44,743 nt of DNA from JAVWGW01 sp036655915 (lineage in GTDB: Bacteria; Actinomycetota; Coriobacteriia; Coriobacteriales; Eggerthellaceae), in NCBI GenBank assembly GCA_036655915.1, contig JAVVPE010000006.1, positions 1 through 44,743 on the forward strand, read 5' to 3'. A model generated the notes under the pieces. It had not been told where the DNA came from. It made no database searches and saw only the letters and a list, made by a program, of their open reading frames with translations. Below, piece by piece: positions 1 to 8,686 of this stretch. Made by a program: the position numbers and the translations under genes. The stretch's first letter is position 1; every line of letters begins with the position of its first letter.

Positions 1-1240
1 TGCAGATTTTCGCCAGTTCGCGAATGGTATCTGCGGGAACTTCGGTCAAACGCTCGCCTTCGCTGGGAGGATATTTTGCAATTTCTTCCTTCAATAAATC
101 AAAAGCGGTGCGGCACGTTACACCCGCCACCTGGAAGGTCCCCGTAAGGGCAGGGTCGGCCACTGTTTCTGCCAAAGCTGCCGCACCCGTCGCAGGATCC
201 CATGCAGCGCAGGGATCTATTACCGTCGGCTGACCCGTCATCGGATTGACGGGGCCTTGCGTGGGCGGCGTACCCAAATCGCTCATGTGGATGAATTTTC
301 CGTTATCGGAACGCACAAGGAACGGGGCGCAGGTATGCTTTTTAAGGAAGTCTTCGTCTTGCCCGCCTTCGCTCAAAATGACATTCATGATGGAAAGCGC
401 AAGCGCTGCATCAGACGCCGGACGAATCGGCACCCACAAGTCAGCCTTGGCGGCAATGTGTGTGAAAGTTGGGTCGATAACGACAATCTTCACACCGGCC
501 TCTTTGGCTTCAGCTACGGCATGCCATTCCTGAAGCTGGGCTTCAGTTAGGTTATTTCCCCAGATGACAACAGACTTAGCCTTAATCATCTGCTTGGGCT
601 CGGTGCACACCCACGGTCCCATATTGCCCGCGACACGATTGACGCCAACCGTGCTTGAATTGTCGATACAGGCGCCAATCAGCGTTGCGCCCACCGCGTT
701 TTTCAAAAGCGAATAGATACCCAAAGAACCACCATGGAGCAGACCCATGTTGCCCGAAACAGTGTAGAAAGAAAGTGCCTGCGGACCGTAGGTCTTCTGA
801 ATGCTGGTGAATTTATCGGCTACTTCCGTCAAAGCCTCATCCCAGCTGATGCGCTCCCATTCGTTACTGCCGCGCTCGCCGACACGGCGCATGGGATACT
901 TTACGCGCTCGGGGTCGTAAGTGCGCTGTACGTGGCTTAGCCCACGCAAACAAATCCTATTGAGGTATTTATCGCCGAATTCGGCCATCGATACCTTCGT
1001 GATGTTACCTTCTCGCACATGAATGTTTAGGTGGCAGTAAGCAAAACAGTTGGGGCGACATACGCCCGAACAGATCTTTTCGTCGCTGCCCGCTAACTGG
1101 CCGGTGCCGTAATTAACAGCGAGAGCCTGAAGTTGCGGCGCCGCCACCGTGCCAACAGCTGCTGCACCAGCAAGAACACCGGTCGTCTTGAGAAAAGTTC
1201 TGCGAGTAAACCCGGTCTTCGGGCTTTTCGTTGTAGACAT
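1..1240 (-). CDS. Tat-exported molybdopterin oxidoreductase (DMSO reductase family), C-terminus cut by window edge
   Basis: The frame runs from an ATG at 1240, preceded by a strong GAGGAGGAG ribosome site, off the left edge, giving about 413 residues. The N-terminus is a twin-arginine signal (FTRRTFLK, R13-R14) followed by an Ala/Gly-rich hydrophobic stretch, so the enzyme is predicted to be exported folded. An Fe4S4 binding pattern follows: Cys57, Cys61, Cys65 and Cys97 (CLRG). Downstream come the family blocks ERISWDEAL and VIWGNNLTEAQ and the motif VVIDPTFTHIAAKAD of a bis-MGD enzyme. A Ser in CIDNSSTV is a candidate Mo ligand by position, but this is uncertain. The substrate cannot be read from the sequence. 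No Fe-S subunit is visible; one may lie beyond the edge. An NrfD-like gene at 2861-3787 could be its membrane partner. The promoter is at 1366-1412. Confidence 0.9.
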   Translation of the reverse strand, partial: MSTTKSPKTGFTRRTFLKTTGVLAGAAAVGTVAAPQLQALAVNYGTGQLAGSDEKICSGVCRPNCFAYCHLNIHVREGNITKVSMAEFGDKYLNRICLRGLSHVQRTYDPERVKYPMRRVGERGSNEWERISWDEALTEVADKFTSIQKTYGPQALSFYTVSGNMGLLHGGSLGIYSLLKNAVGATLIGACIDNSSTVGVNRVAGNMGPWVCTEPKQMIKAKSVVIWGNNLTEAQLQEWHAVAEAKEAGVKIVVIDPTFTHIAAKADLWVPIRPASDAALALSIMNVILSEGGQDEDFLKKHTCAPFLVRSDNGKFIHMSDLGTPPTQGPVNPMTGQPTVIDPCAAWDPATGAAALAETVADPALTGTFQVAGVTCRTAFDLLKEEIAKYPPSEGERLTEVPADTIRELAKIC

Positions 1241-1316
1241 CTCTCCTCCTCAAAATTGTCTAGGATGATTTTTTTCGATGCCCGAAGAAACCGCCGCGTA
1301 TCGGTTCCTCAAAGCT

Positions 1317-1350
1317 TCTCGCTTGAAATCCTCGGCTTTTCAAGTCGAGA
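1317..1350 (-). promoter_or_regulatory. Leader hairpin of the Tat molybdopterin oxidoreductase
   Basis: In the predicted 5' leader (start site near 1359, start codon at 1240) the RNA can form a 12-bp stem: 1350-1346 plus 1344-1338 pair with 1321-1317 plus 1328-1322, with a single bulged base at 1345 and a 9-nt loop. No T-run follows, so it is not a simple terminator. An mRNA-stability element, an attenuator or an RNA-binding site are possible. The alkylsulfatase-like gene, which shares the promoter, also has a strong leader hairpin (4022-4053) of different sequence. Confidence 0.5.
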
Positions 1351-1365
1351 AATCGCGATATCCAC

Positions 1366-1412
1366 ACAATAGCAAATTATCCTATGACAATCAATGATTA
1401 TCCTAGGACAAT
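1366..1412 (-). promoter_or_regulatory. Promoter with two tandem operator dyads upstream of the molybdopterin oxidoreductase
   Basis: Reading on the minus strand there is a -35 TTGATT (1394-1389), a 17-bp spacer and a -10 TATTGT (1371-1366). Two 16-bp dyads of the form ATTRTC-N4-GAYAAT lie at 1376-1391 and 1397-1412, with starts exactly 21 bp apart. The nearer one fills the space between -35 and -10, a typical repressor position. The same arrangement, almost base for base from -35 to -10, recurs at 3914-3960. The regulator is not known; the GntR protein encoded at 2411-2827 is one local candidate. Confidence 0.75.
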
Positions 1413-1454
1413 TTTTCAAACGCATGAGTTTTTTGGTTTAGGCGCGCAAAAAGT

Positions 1455-2414
1455 TTATTTTCCCAACAGAGAACCAAGGTCGTCAAACGAAGCTTTCCCG
1501 AATCCTTCGGCAAAAGCACTCGGGATAACCACCGTTCCACCCGTTTCTCGCACACTTTCGTAAAGAAGGTGCATGGTGCGCAGCTTTAAGGCACTTTCGT
1601 TGTTCTGGTACACTTCGCCTATCCGATCCATCATTTCACAAATATCTTGTTCCGCTTCCATGAGGATGATGCGAGCCTTCTTGCGCTGTTCGGCCTGAGC
1701 CTCAAGCGACATGGCATCTTGCAGTTCGTCGGGAACGAGAATATCCCGAATTTCAACGGAAAGAATGGTAACACCCCAAGGAGCAACCTTCTCTTCCAGG
1801 ATACGCTTGAGTTCCTTGTCAAGCTGATTGCGCCGTAGCGCGATTTCAGCAACAGCCCCTCGCCCAATCGCATCGCGCAGGGCAGTTTGAGCTGAAAGCT
1901 CTACGGCAAGATTAAAATCCCCCACCTCGGTGCACGCTTTTTCCGCATCCCACACCATCCAGAAAAGAGCCGCATCAACATCAAGGGGAACAAGATCAGC
2001 CGTTAGAGTTTCCTTCGCGCCAAACGCTGTGGCACGCACGCGCTGGTCAATGCGAAGCGTACAGTATTCCATGATGGGAACGGTGAACACCAGACCCGGC
2101 CCCGACACTCGATTGAAACGGCCGAAGCGCAGCACCACCACCTTTTCCCATTGATGAACGATGTGCACCGCCGAAGTGGCCAACCAAGCAAGAACGGCAG
2201 CGGCCACCGCCCACAAAACGCTCGGCATACCGAAGATAAGCCAAGGAACACCCAAAACCAAAGAAAATACCACCACAAACACCGTGACCGCAAAGATGAG
2301 TGCTCCGTTAGAAGAAGCAAGCTGATCGGCGCGAGAGGCGCTTTCTTCAGCCACAACTGCCCCGCGACCACGATCGGGGCGGTTTGTCTGCTTGGGTTGT
2401 TTTGTCGCTTTCAT
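1455..2414 (-). CDS. Slipin/stomatin-like SPFH (band 7) membrane protein
   Basis: This is a 319-residue SPFH-family protein. Two hydrophobic segments at about residues 38-83 anchor it in the membrane. They are followed by the band-7 domain beginning HQWEKVVVLRFGRF and containing the typical GPGLVFTVP, RIDQRV and LRDAIGR blocks, then the coiled AQAEQRKKARIILMEAEQ helix that drives oligomerisation. Family members form membrane scaffolds; a precise role here cannot be read. The start at 2414 overlaps the gntR stop by 4 nt (ATGA) and has a GGTGGAG ribosome site inside gntR, so the two are translationally coupled. It is the last gene of the NrfD-gntR-slipin string. Confidence 0.88.
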   Translation of the reverse strand: MKATKQPKQTNRPDRGRGAVVAEESASRADQLASSNGALIFAVTVFVVVFSLVLGVPWLIFGMPSVLWAVAAAVLAWLATSAVHIVHQWEKVVVLRFGRFNRVSGPGLVFTVPIMEYCTLRIDQRVRATAFGAKETLTADLVPLDVDAALFWMVWDAEKACTEVGDFNLAVELSAQTALRDAIGRGAVAEIALRRNQLDKELKRILEEKVAPWGVTILSVEIRDILVPDELQDAMSLEAQAEQRKKARIILMEAEQDICEMMDRIGEVYQNNESALKLRTMHLLYESVRETGGTVVIPSAFAEGFGKASFDDLGSLLGK

Positions 2415-2827
2415 ATATCTCCACCCGTCTTCTTTTTGGCTTTAGCATTTTTTTCCATATTACGCAGCAGTTTAGGTAGCCGCTTCCCTATTTCATCATA
2501 AGTGAGTCCCAGCTCAAGGCAGGCGCTGATGCAATCCTGCAGCAACTTGTCCGCCGCATGACCCTCGCCATCGTCATCTTCCTCAAGATCGCAGACAAAG
2601 GCACCGCGCCCCCGCGTCGATACGATATAGCCCTCGCTCATAAGGCTAAGATACGCCTTGTTCACCGTGTTGTAATTGATGGATATATCCGAAGCAAGCC
2701 CGCGAACCGTTGGAAGCTGATCGCCCGGTTTGTAGCATCCGGTGTTGATGAGGTAAATCAAGCGATTGCGAAGCTGCACCCAAAGGGGCAGGTCGCTTGT
2801 TTCATCCACTTCAAATACAAACATCAC
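2411..2827 (-). CDS. GntR-family transcriptional regulator, short YtrA-like type
   Basis: This 138-residue protein has an N-terminal GntR winged helix: DLPLWVQLRNRLIYLI, then GDQLPTVRGLASD and NYNTVNKAYLSLMSEGYI, ending with TRGRGAFV. Only a short helical tail follows (about residues 85-138), with no large effector domain. That is the YtrA subfamily layout, which usually regulates neighbouring membrane-protein or ABC genes. Two Met codons open the frame (2827 and 2824) without a strong ribosome site. It lies 33 bp after the NrfD-like gene and overlaps the slipin gene by 4 nt. By position it is a candidate for binding the paired dyads at 1376-1412 and 3914-3950, but that is inference. Confidence 0.88.
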   Translation of the reverse strand: MMFVFEVDETSDLPLWVQLRNRLIYLINTGCYKPGDQLPTVRGLASDISINYNTVNKAYLSLMSEGYIVSTRGRGAFVCDLEEDDDGEGHAADKLLQDCISACLELGLTYDEIGKRLPKLLRNMEKNAKAKKKTGGDI

Positions 2828-2860
2828 TCAACACCATGCCATCTTTCGCTCAATGTATGC

Positions 2861-3787
2861 CTACAATCCTAATCCTACCATAGCCGACGCCACGACATCA
2901 GGAGCGATGCCGGCATGAGCTATACACCAACGCAAGCAAAAACCGCCCACCAGCACAAGCAAGGAAGCTACCATGAGGTGCCCCGGCCCCTTGTGTCTAA
3001 AAAGCGCCTCCGTAGCAAAAGGTGCGATGAGCCCAAATACCACCAATCCAAACCAAAACACTGCGGCGTGTTCCCCCGAAAGCAAGATGTGGGCGGAAGA
3101 ACCCGTCGACGCATCGTTGACGACCGTAGCCACGAACACCGCAAGACATATGCCCTCGATGGCTATGCAAGCCATATCAACATTTGCGAGCCGTGCGAGC
3201 GTCGTTGCATACGAGCACGCCGAGCCCGTAAGGCACATCGTTGCCATCACAAGAGCGATTCCTGTCGACAACGAGGAAAGCACAAACAATACGGGAACAA
3301 ACGGTGAAGCCCACAGGGCAACCGCCTGGATGCTCTGCAAAAGCAAGCCCGTGTACACAGCAACCACCAGCGAAAGGACGATGCCGGCCACTTCGGCGCA
3401 ACGCAACAAGCGAAAGGGTACGCGCACCGTATCGGCGCACCAAAACCATGCAAAAAACCCGCTGAGCACTATAAGCGCCATAAGCGAAGCTGCGCCAATC
3501 CAAAGATAGCTTGCCGAAGGCCGCAACAGCAGCAGCAACAAACGATCAACCCGGCCCACATCTTGCGCAAGAAAAACAGTTCCCAAAAGCAGCGCCGCAG
3601 CCGCAACCACAAAACCGGAAGCAAAAAACCGGCGATAGGCCTGCTGCGGATAGGCTCGCAGGTGCCCGCCCGTGTTAGCGCGCGCAATAGCCTCAGGCGT
3701 AAAGAAATCAAGCACGAAAAGAACTAAGCTGGCTCCCGCCCCAGCGCCCCCAAGAAACAGGTAGCACACAACCAAGTCGCTCAGCAT
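2861..3787 (-). CDS. NrfD/PsrC/DmsC-like polytopic membrane subunit
   Basis: The 308-residue product has about eight hydrophobic segments and opens with LVVCYLFLGGAGAGASL, a typical start of NrfD/PsrC-type quinone-interacting membrane subunits. Such proteins anchor Mo oxidoreductases to the membrane and pass electrons between quinol and an Fe-S subunit. Here no Fe-S or catalytic gene is directly adjacent; the next genes are gntR and slipin on the same strand, and the Tat oxidoreductase follows beyond them under its own promoter. The start at 3787 has only a modest GGGGT ribosome site. The divergent operator region at 3914-3950 also contains a minus-strand promoter that could drive it. Alternative: the membrane part of an incomplete or dispersed complex. 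Confidence 0.8.
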   Translation of the reverse strand: MLSDLVVCYLFLGGAGAGASLVLFVLDFFTPEAIARANTGGHLRAYPQQAYRRFFASGFVVAAAALLLGTVFLAQDVGRVDRLLLLLLRPSASYLWIGAASLMALIVLSGFFAWFWCADTVRVPFRLLRCAEVAGIVLSLVVAVYTGLLLQSIQAVALWASPFVPVLFVLSSLSTGIALVMATMCLTGSACSYATTLARLANVDMACIAIEGICLAVFVATVVNDASTGSSAHILLSGEHAAVFWFGLVVFGLIAPFATEALFRHKGPGHLMVASLLVLVGGFCLRWCIAHAGIAPDVVASAMVGLGL

Positions 3788-3913
3788 GCCTACCCCTACC
3801 TTTTCTTTTGAGCCTCAATCAATGCCACTGACCTTAGCATCCAACATGCACCTCAAGTACAGGATTGTAGTGCATCAACCAACCCGAAGGCAAGCGCCAG
3901 CACAGGAGGAAAA

Positions 3914-3960
3914 ATTATCCTATGATAATTCTTGATTGTCATAGGATAATTTGCTATTAT
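3914..3960 (+). promoter_or_regulatory. Bidirectional promoter with two tandem operator dyads (alkylsulfatase-like gene / NrfD-like gene)
   Basis: On the plus strand: -35 TTGATT (3932-3937), 17-bp spacer, -10 TATTAT (3955-3960), predicted start near 3967. On the minus strand: -35 ATGACA (complement of 3937-3942), 17 bp, -10 GATAAT (complement of 3914-3919). Dyads ATTRTC-N4-GAYAAT sit at 3914-3929 and 3935-3950, again 21 bp apart, and overlap both promoters. The block matches the promoter at 1366-1412. The rest of the 332-bp gap (3788-4119) holds the leader hairpin at 4022-4053 and the ribosome site (AGGAGGG, 4106-4112), and nothing else recognisable. Confidence 0.75.
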
Positions 3961-4021
3961 GCGACTGAGAGGAACGGCCGTTTCCGCCATAATTCAAGGG
4001 TGCGTACTATACGTCAGCTGC

Positions 4022-4053
4022 CTTTTATGCGCTATATTCTGTGCGCATAAAAG
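4022..4053 (+). promoter_or_regulatory. Leader hairpin of the alkylsulfatase-like gene
   Basis: A perfect 11-bp inverted repeat, CTTTTATGCGC (4022-4032) and GCGCATAAAAG (4043-4053), is separated by a 10-nt loop. It lies about 55 nt after the predicted start site and 67 nt before the start codon. There is no T-run, so it is not an ordinary terminator. It may stabilise the message or bind a regulator. Confidence 0.55.
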
Positions 4054-4119
4054 AAAAACGCGGCAGAGGTGAATTGCCTCTTACTTGCGCGCCCCCACAA
4101 TCAACAGGAGGGAAACGAA

Positions 4120-6000
4120 ATGGGTTTGAGTCGTCGGGATCTTTTAAAAGCAGGTGGAGTAGGAGCCTTGGGTCTTATGGGTGCCGGTGCTCTGGCTGGA
4201 TGTTCTTCAAATGCAGGAGCAAGCAGTGCCAGCGATACTTTGGCCGCCCCACTGACCGACGAGCAGCGTATGAGCGCAATTAGCGATCCCATTTATATGG
4301 GCGCACAGGTTAACGCTTCTGGTCAAAAACTTGTCATGGGCACGGGTAAAAATGGACAGATAGCCAATCAAGCCATGATTGACAAGCATGTTGAATATGA
4401 ACCCAAGCTGCACAAGCTCAATGATCGTGTGTACTGCGCCGCAGGCAACGGCATGTCGAATGCCACAATGGTCCTAGGCAATACCGGCATCATCGTCATC
4501 GACACCGGATCCTCTAATGAAGAAATGCAACTGAATATGGATATGTTCCGCACCGTGACCGATAAACCGGTCGTCGCGGTTCTGTTCACGCACGATCACT
4601 TTTCCAATGGCACCGAAGCGGTCGTCGGCAAGGGCAACCCGAACAACCTTCCCCTCATAGCCAATGCCAACTTCGCTGAAGGGTCTTCCCCTGAGTACCG
4701 TATGTACGGAGCGCGCTCCATGCGTATGTTCGGCATGCTGCTCGGCATGCAAGGTCCCGATGGCAGCGTCGGTGGTGGCGATGGTCCCTACATGGTCAAC
4801 CCGACACTCAAAAGCAGCACCGTCGGATTCATCCCCCCAAACACGCTGATTCCCTCCAATGACAAAACCACAACGATGGTCGTCGATGGCCTTACCATCG
4901 AATGCTGGCCCATGACCGCGGACACCTCGACAAGTGTGAACTTCTACTTCCCCGAGCTTAAAACCGCTGTCACCAATTCTGTCTGGGGCGTATTCTTCAA
5001 CCTCTACACACTTCGCGGTGCCAAGTACCGCGACCCTCAAATCCTTATCAAAAACCTCGACACCATCTTGTCATGGAATGCTGAATACCATGCCGGCACG
5101 CAAGGTATGCCCATGACGGGCAAAGAAGAAGTAGCCAAAAATATCACGCTCTATCGCGATTGCATCCAATTCGTCTACGACCAGACGCTTCGCTACATGA
5201 ACATGAACTACGGCCCCGACGAAATCGTCGAAAAAATCAAGATTCCCAGCTTCATGATCGAAGGATTTTCGACAAAACCCATCTACGGAGACGTGGAACA
5301 CTATTATCGTTCAGTCTATACCGGTGTTGTCGGCTGGTTCGGCGTGGATCCGCTCGAGCTGCACCCGGTTTCCAAGAAGTTCGAATACCAGAGGATTATC
5401 GATTTAGCTGGTGGACCCGACGCTATCACCGTAGCTGCCCAAAAGGCGCTCAACGACAAGCAGTACTCCTGGGCTGCCACACTTGCCAACTACGTATACA
5501 CCGTCGATCCCGAAAACGCCGACGCCAAGAAACTCAAAGCTGAGGCTATGCGCCAAATGGCATACGTCACCTATTCGACGAACACCCGCCACTACCTCAT
5601 GACCAACGTTAAAGAGCTTGAAGGTACGCTTGAGGTTCCCGCCCTTATGCCCTCCTCGCCCACGCAGGCCGCCGCAGCCGATCGCGCGTCGTACCTTAAT
5701 ATCATGCGCGTTGGGCTCAACCCCGAAAAAGCTATGGGTGTCGAAAAATCTATGGCGCTCACCTTCACCGACGAAAACGTTACCAATACCATTACCGTGC
5801 GCAACTGCGTAGGTGCCGTATCTGCCGGCAAGCCTGAAAAGGTGGATTTCGAACTGAAGATGCCCTTCCCTGTTATGGTAAGCATCGCATCTTTGGGAAC
5901 CACCATGGACAAGGCTATCGAAGAAGGAAAGATCGAGGTCGTTGGCAGCAAGGATGATCTTAAAGCTTTCTTCGGGATATTTGATCCCGCCAATCTCTAA
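4120..6000 (+). CDS. Tat/lipoprotein alkylsulfatase-family (BDS1/SdsA1-like) MBL-fold protein with altered metal site
   Basis: The start at 4120 is chosen because AGGAGGG precedes it; an earlier in-frame ATG at 4069 lacks one. The product has 626 residues. The N-terminus has a twin-arginine signal (SRRDLLK, R5-R6) and a lipobox LAGC (Cys28), so it is probably an exported lipoprotein. The MBL domain (about 60-350), an alkylsulfatase dimerisation domain (YDQTLRYMN, GVVGWFGVDPLELHP, then a helical repeat region) and an SCP2-like C-terminus follow in family order. The metal site is odd: the family HxHxDH is here HDHFSN (158-163), the Glu of the AEN block is Thr285, and the metal His of the HHWP block is Gly329. 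Either it is a pseudoenzyme or it uses another metal arrangement. It shares its promoter type with the Tat oxidoreductase. Confidence 0.88.
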   Translation: MGLSRRDLLKAGGVGALGLMGAGALAGCSSNAGASSASDTLAAPLTDEQRMSAISDPIYMGAQVNASGQKLVMGTGKNGQIANQAMIDKHVEYEPKLHKLNDRVYCAAGNGMSNATMVLGNTGIIVIDTGSSNEEMQLNMDMFRTVTDKPVVAVLFTHDHFSNGTEAVVGKGNPNNLPLIANANFAEGSSPEYRMYGARSMRMFGMLLGMQGPDGSVGGGDGPYMVNPTLKSSTVGFIPPNTLIPSNDKTTTMVVDGLTIECWPMTADTSTSVNFYFPELKTAVTNSVWGVFFNLYTLRGAKYRDPQILIKNLDTILSWNAEYHAGTQGMPMTGKEEVAKNITLYRDCIQFVYDQTLRYMNMNYGPDEIVEKIKIPSFMIEGFSTKPIYGDVEHYYRSVYTGVVGWFGVDPLELHPVSKKFEYQRIIDLAGGPDAITVAAQKALNDKQYSWAATLANYVYTVDPENADAKKLKAEAMRQMAYVTYSTNTRHYLMTNVKELEGTLEVPALMPSSPTQAAAADRASYLNIMRVGLNPEKAMGVEKSMALTFTDENVTNTITVRNCVGAVSAGKPEKVDFELKMPFPVMVSIASLGTTMDKAIEEGKIEVVGSKDDLKAFFGIFDPANL

Positions 6001-6029
6001 AATTCCCGTTTCCTTATTTCCCCTCCCCG

Positions 6030-6057
6030 CAAACGCGTCTCGCAAGAGGCGCGTTTG
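6030..6057. terminator. Stem-loop between convergent genes, probable terminator
   Basis: A 12-bp stem (6030-6041 with 6046-6057, one G-T wobble) is closed by a GCAA tetraloop, 30 nt after the stop of the alkylsulfatase-like gene. There is no T-run on either side, so termination efficiency is uncertain; it could serve the convergent XRE gene as well. Confidence 0.6.
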
Positions 6058-6133
6058 TGCTAGCAAGACAATGTGAACGCTGCAATTTACATTGCTTGTG
6101 AAGGATATTCGCGCCTTACCTCGATTGACATTG

Positions 6134-6367
6134 CTACCCCCGCCCGCGTTGGCCGATGGATATATCAAGGCCTATTCCGTTGGATATTTCGATAGCTTTA
6201 CCGATGCTGGCGGTGCTTTTTCCGCGCTCCAATTCAGAAAGATAGCGCACTCCACATCCTGCAAGTTCTGCAAGTTTTTCTTGGGTGTAACCAAGCTGCT
6301 TTCGGCGCGTGCGAATGGCGCGGCCCCACTCTTCGGGGGAGTAAATTTTATGTTGTGGCACAAACAT
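6134..6367 (-). CDS. Small XRE-family (HipB/y4mF-like) DNA-binding protein, orphan
   Basis: This 77-residue protein is almost entirely a helix-turn-helix domain: EEWGRAIRTRRKQLGYTQEKLAELAGCGVRYLSELERGK, with the GKAIEISNGIGLDI tail typical of y4mF/HipB-type regulators. These are usually the antitoxin and autorepressor of a hipBA pair. No HipA kinase follows: the next gene downstream is the convergent alkylsulfatase-like gene. It is therefore a solitary regulator or the remnant of a pair. The start at 6367 has a GAGGGAGG ribosome site. Three operator-like dyads lie just upstream (6392-6481), one of them in the predicted leader, so autoregulation is likely. Confidence 0.85.
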   Translation of the reverse strand: MFVPQHKIYSPEEWGRAIRTRRKQLGYTQEKLAELAGCGVRYLSELERGKSTASIGKAIEISNGIGLDISIGQRGRG

Positions 6368-6391
6368 GACAGCGCCTCCCTCTCAAAACAT

Positions 6392-6481
6392 TCCCGCTCG
6401 GGATGATTTAGTTCAGTATAACAGAAATCATCCCGTTCGGGACTATTTTGGCCTTAGCAGCCCTGTTATTCCCGTTCGGGA
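6392..6481 (-). promoter_or_regulatory. Three evenly spaced operator dyads upstream of the XRE gene
   Basis: Three copies of the 12-bp palindrome TCCCG-YT-CGGGA lie at 6392-6403, 6431-6442 and 6470-6481, with starts exactly 39 bp apart. Each is followed on the plus strand by a similar TGATTT/CTATTT tail. An extended -10 on the minus strand (TGTTATACT, -10 at 6420-6415) lies between the first two. This is expected for cooperative autorepression by the XRE protein. A tail-like half-site (GGGACTATTTTG) recurs at 6545-6556 at the 3' end of the vanW-like gene. Confidence 0.8.
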
Positions 6482-6548
6482 TGATTTTGGAAGCTACATG
6501 CGTGTGTTCGCAGCTGCATCGCCTCGCTGTGCGCGTGGGCGGCTGGGA

Positions 6549-7484
6549 CTATTTTGTGGGGTCGACGCTGCCTTCGGCTAATACGACGGTGGCTGAGGGG
6601 GGCACTTCGTAGGTGTCTGTGGACAGATACTCGCTGCGCATTTTGACGCCGTCTTGGTAATACGTGCGGGAAGATTCGGTTATATAGAAGATGCTTTTGT
6701 CGGTGGCGGGCGGTGTTTCACCATTTTGAACTGCGCTTACTTTTGCGCCTGTGGCATCATAGCTTTCCAGCACCTTAGAAGTTGCATCGACGGAAATGCC
6801 GTCGGAAGAAGCGTGCCCATACAGCTTGACCTCAACCGATTGCCCCAGCGCTTCGGCGCCGACAAACACCGATGTATCCGTATTGTTTTTGATGCGCAAA
6901 TCCATCACGCCATACACCAGCGTGGCGTCAAGCCCGATGGGCGCGTAATCGGTCACAAACGAGTGGGGGTGGCGTTCGACTATTTCCAGGTTCGCCCGCA
7001 AAGCGGCAATATAGAGTGCCGTGGAAACCTGACAAATGCCACCGCCGCGCCCTTCTTCAAGCTTGGCATCGTTTATGACGGCGGCCATCTTGTAACGATC
7101 GTCGTGTTCGGTGTCTCCAAACAGGCTATTTACCGACATTGTTTCGCCTGGCTTTATTTCGTAGCCGTTGATGGATTGCGCCGCCAGCTTCAGGTTGGTC
7201 GCACGATCTTCCTGGTCGCTTTGGGAAATCGCCTTGTATTCGCCGATGCAATCCAGCTGCTTAAAATCGCCCTTCAAGGGTGCCGCCGTGGGAGCCTCAA
7301 GAAATCCGCTAGCAGGCGGGCGGGCATCCGGCAGGTTTTCGGCGTTGGCCAGCCACAATGTGGGGTTGCCAAACATGATGCACCCCGCACAGGCCACCGA
7401 ACACACAATGATGAAAGGCAGCACGACAAACGAGCGCTTTGCGCTTTCGTGGCTGCGATCGTTTTGCGGCGAAGAGGGTGTCAT
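6549..7484 (-). CDS. VanW-family membrane-anchored protein
   Basis: This 311-residue protein has one N-terminal hydrophobic segment (about 18-38), so the remainder is extracytoplasmic. The VanW domain is clear: NGYEIKPGETMSVNSLFG, then GRGGGICQVSTALY (about 146-158), HPHSFV and LDATLVYGVMDLRIKN. VanW proteins are linked to the cell envelope and to vancomycin-resistance clusters, but their biochemical role is not settled; no van genes are present here, so this is a housekeeping-type member. It starts 5 bp after the stop of the Pro-rich membrane protein and lacks a strong ribosome site of its own, suggesting coupling. Confidence 0.88.
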   Translation of the reverse strand: MTPSSPQNDRSHESAKRSFVVLPFIIVCSVACAGCIMFGNPTLWLANAENLPDARPPASGFLEAPTAAPLKGDFKQLDCIGEYKAISQSDQEDRATNLKLAAQSINGYEIKPGETMSVNSLFGDTEHDDRYKMAAVINDAKLEEGRGGGICQVSTALYIAALRANLEIVERHPHSFVTDYAPIGLDATLVYGVMDLRIKNNTDTSVFVGAEALGQSVEVKLYGHASSDGISVDATSKVLESYDATGAKVSAVQNGETPPATDKSIFYITESSRTYYQDGVKMRSEYLSTDTYEVPPSATVVLAEGSVDPTK

Positions 7485-7489
7485 GGCGC

Positions 7490-8605
<1,116 letters not shown>

Positions 8606-8686
8606 GTTTCCCCACCTTAGATACTTCCGCTGCCCCCAGAAATCATTCTACCCCACTATATCACAAGGAGTTCCAACCCCCACGCC

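Noticed and set aside
3958..4071. Short plus-strand frame MRLRGTAVSAII...
   Set aside because: It starts inside the -10 element, has no ribosome site and spans the leader hairpin; it is probably untranslated leader.
6392..6481. CRISPR-like array of regularly spaced repeats
   Set aside because: The repeats are only 12-bp palindromes with a 39-bp period next to a regulator gene; no cas genes are present, and operators explain them better.
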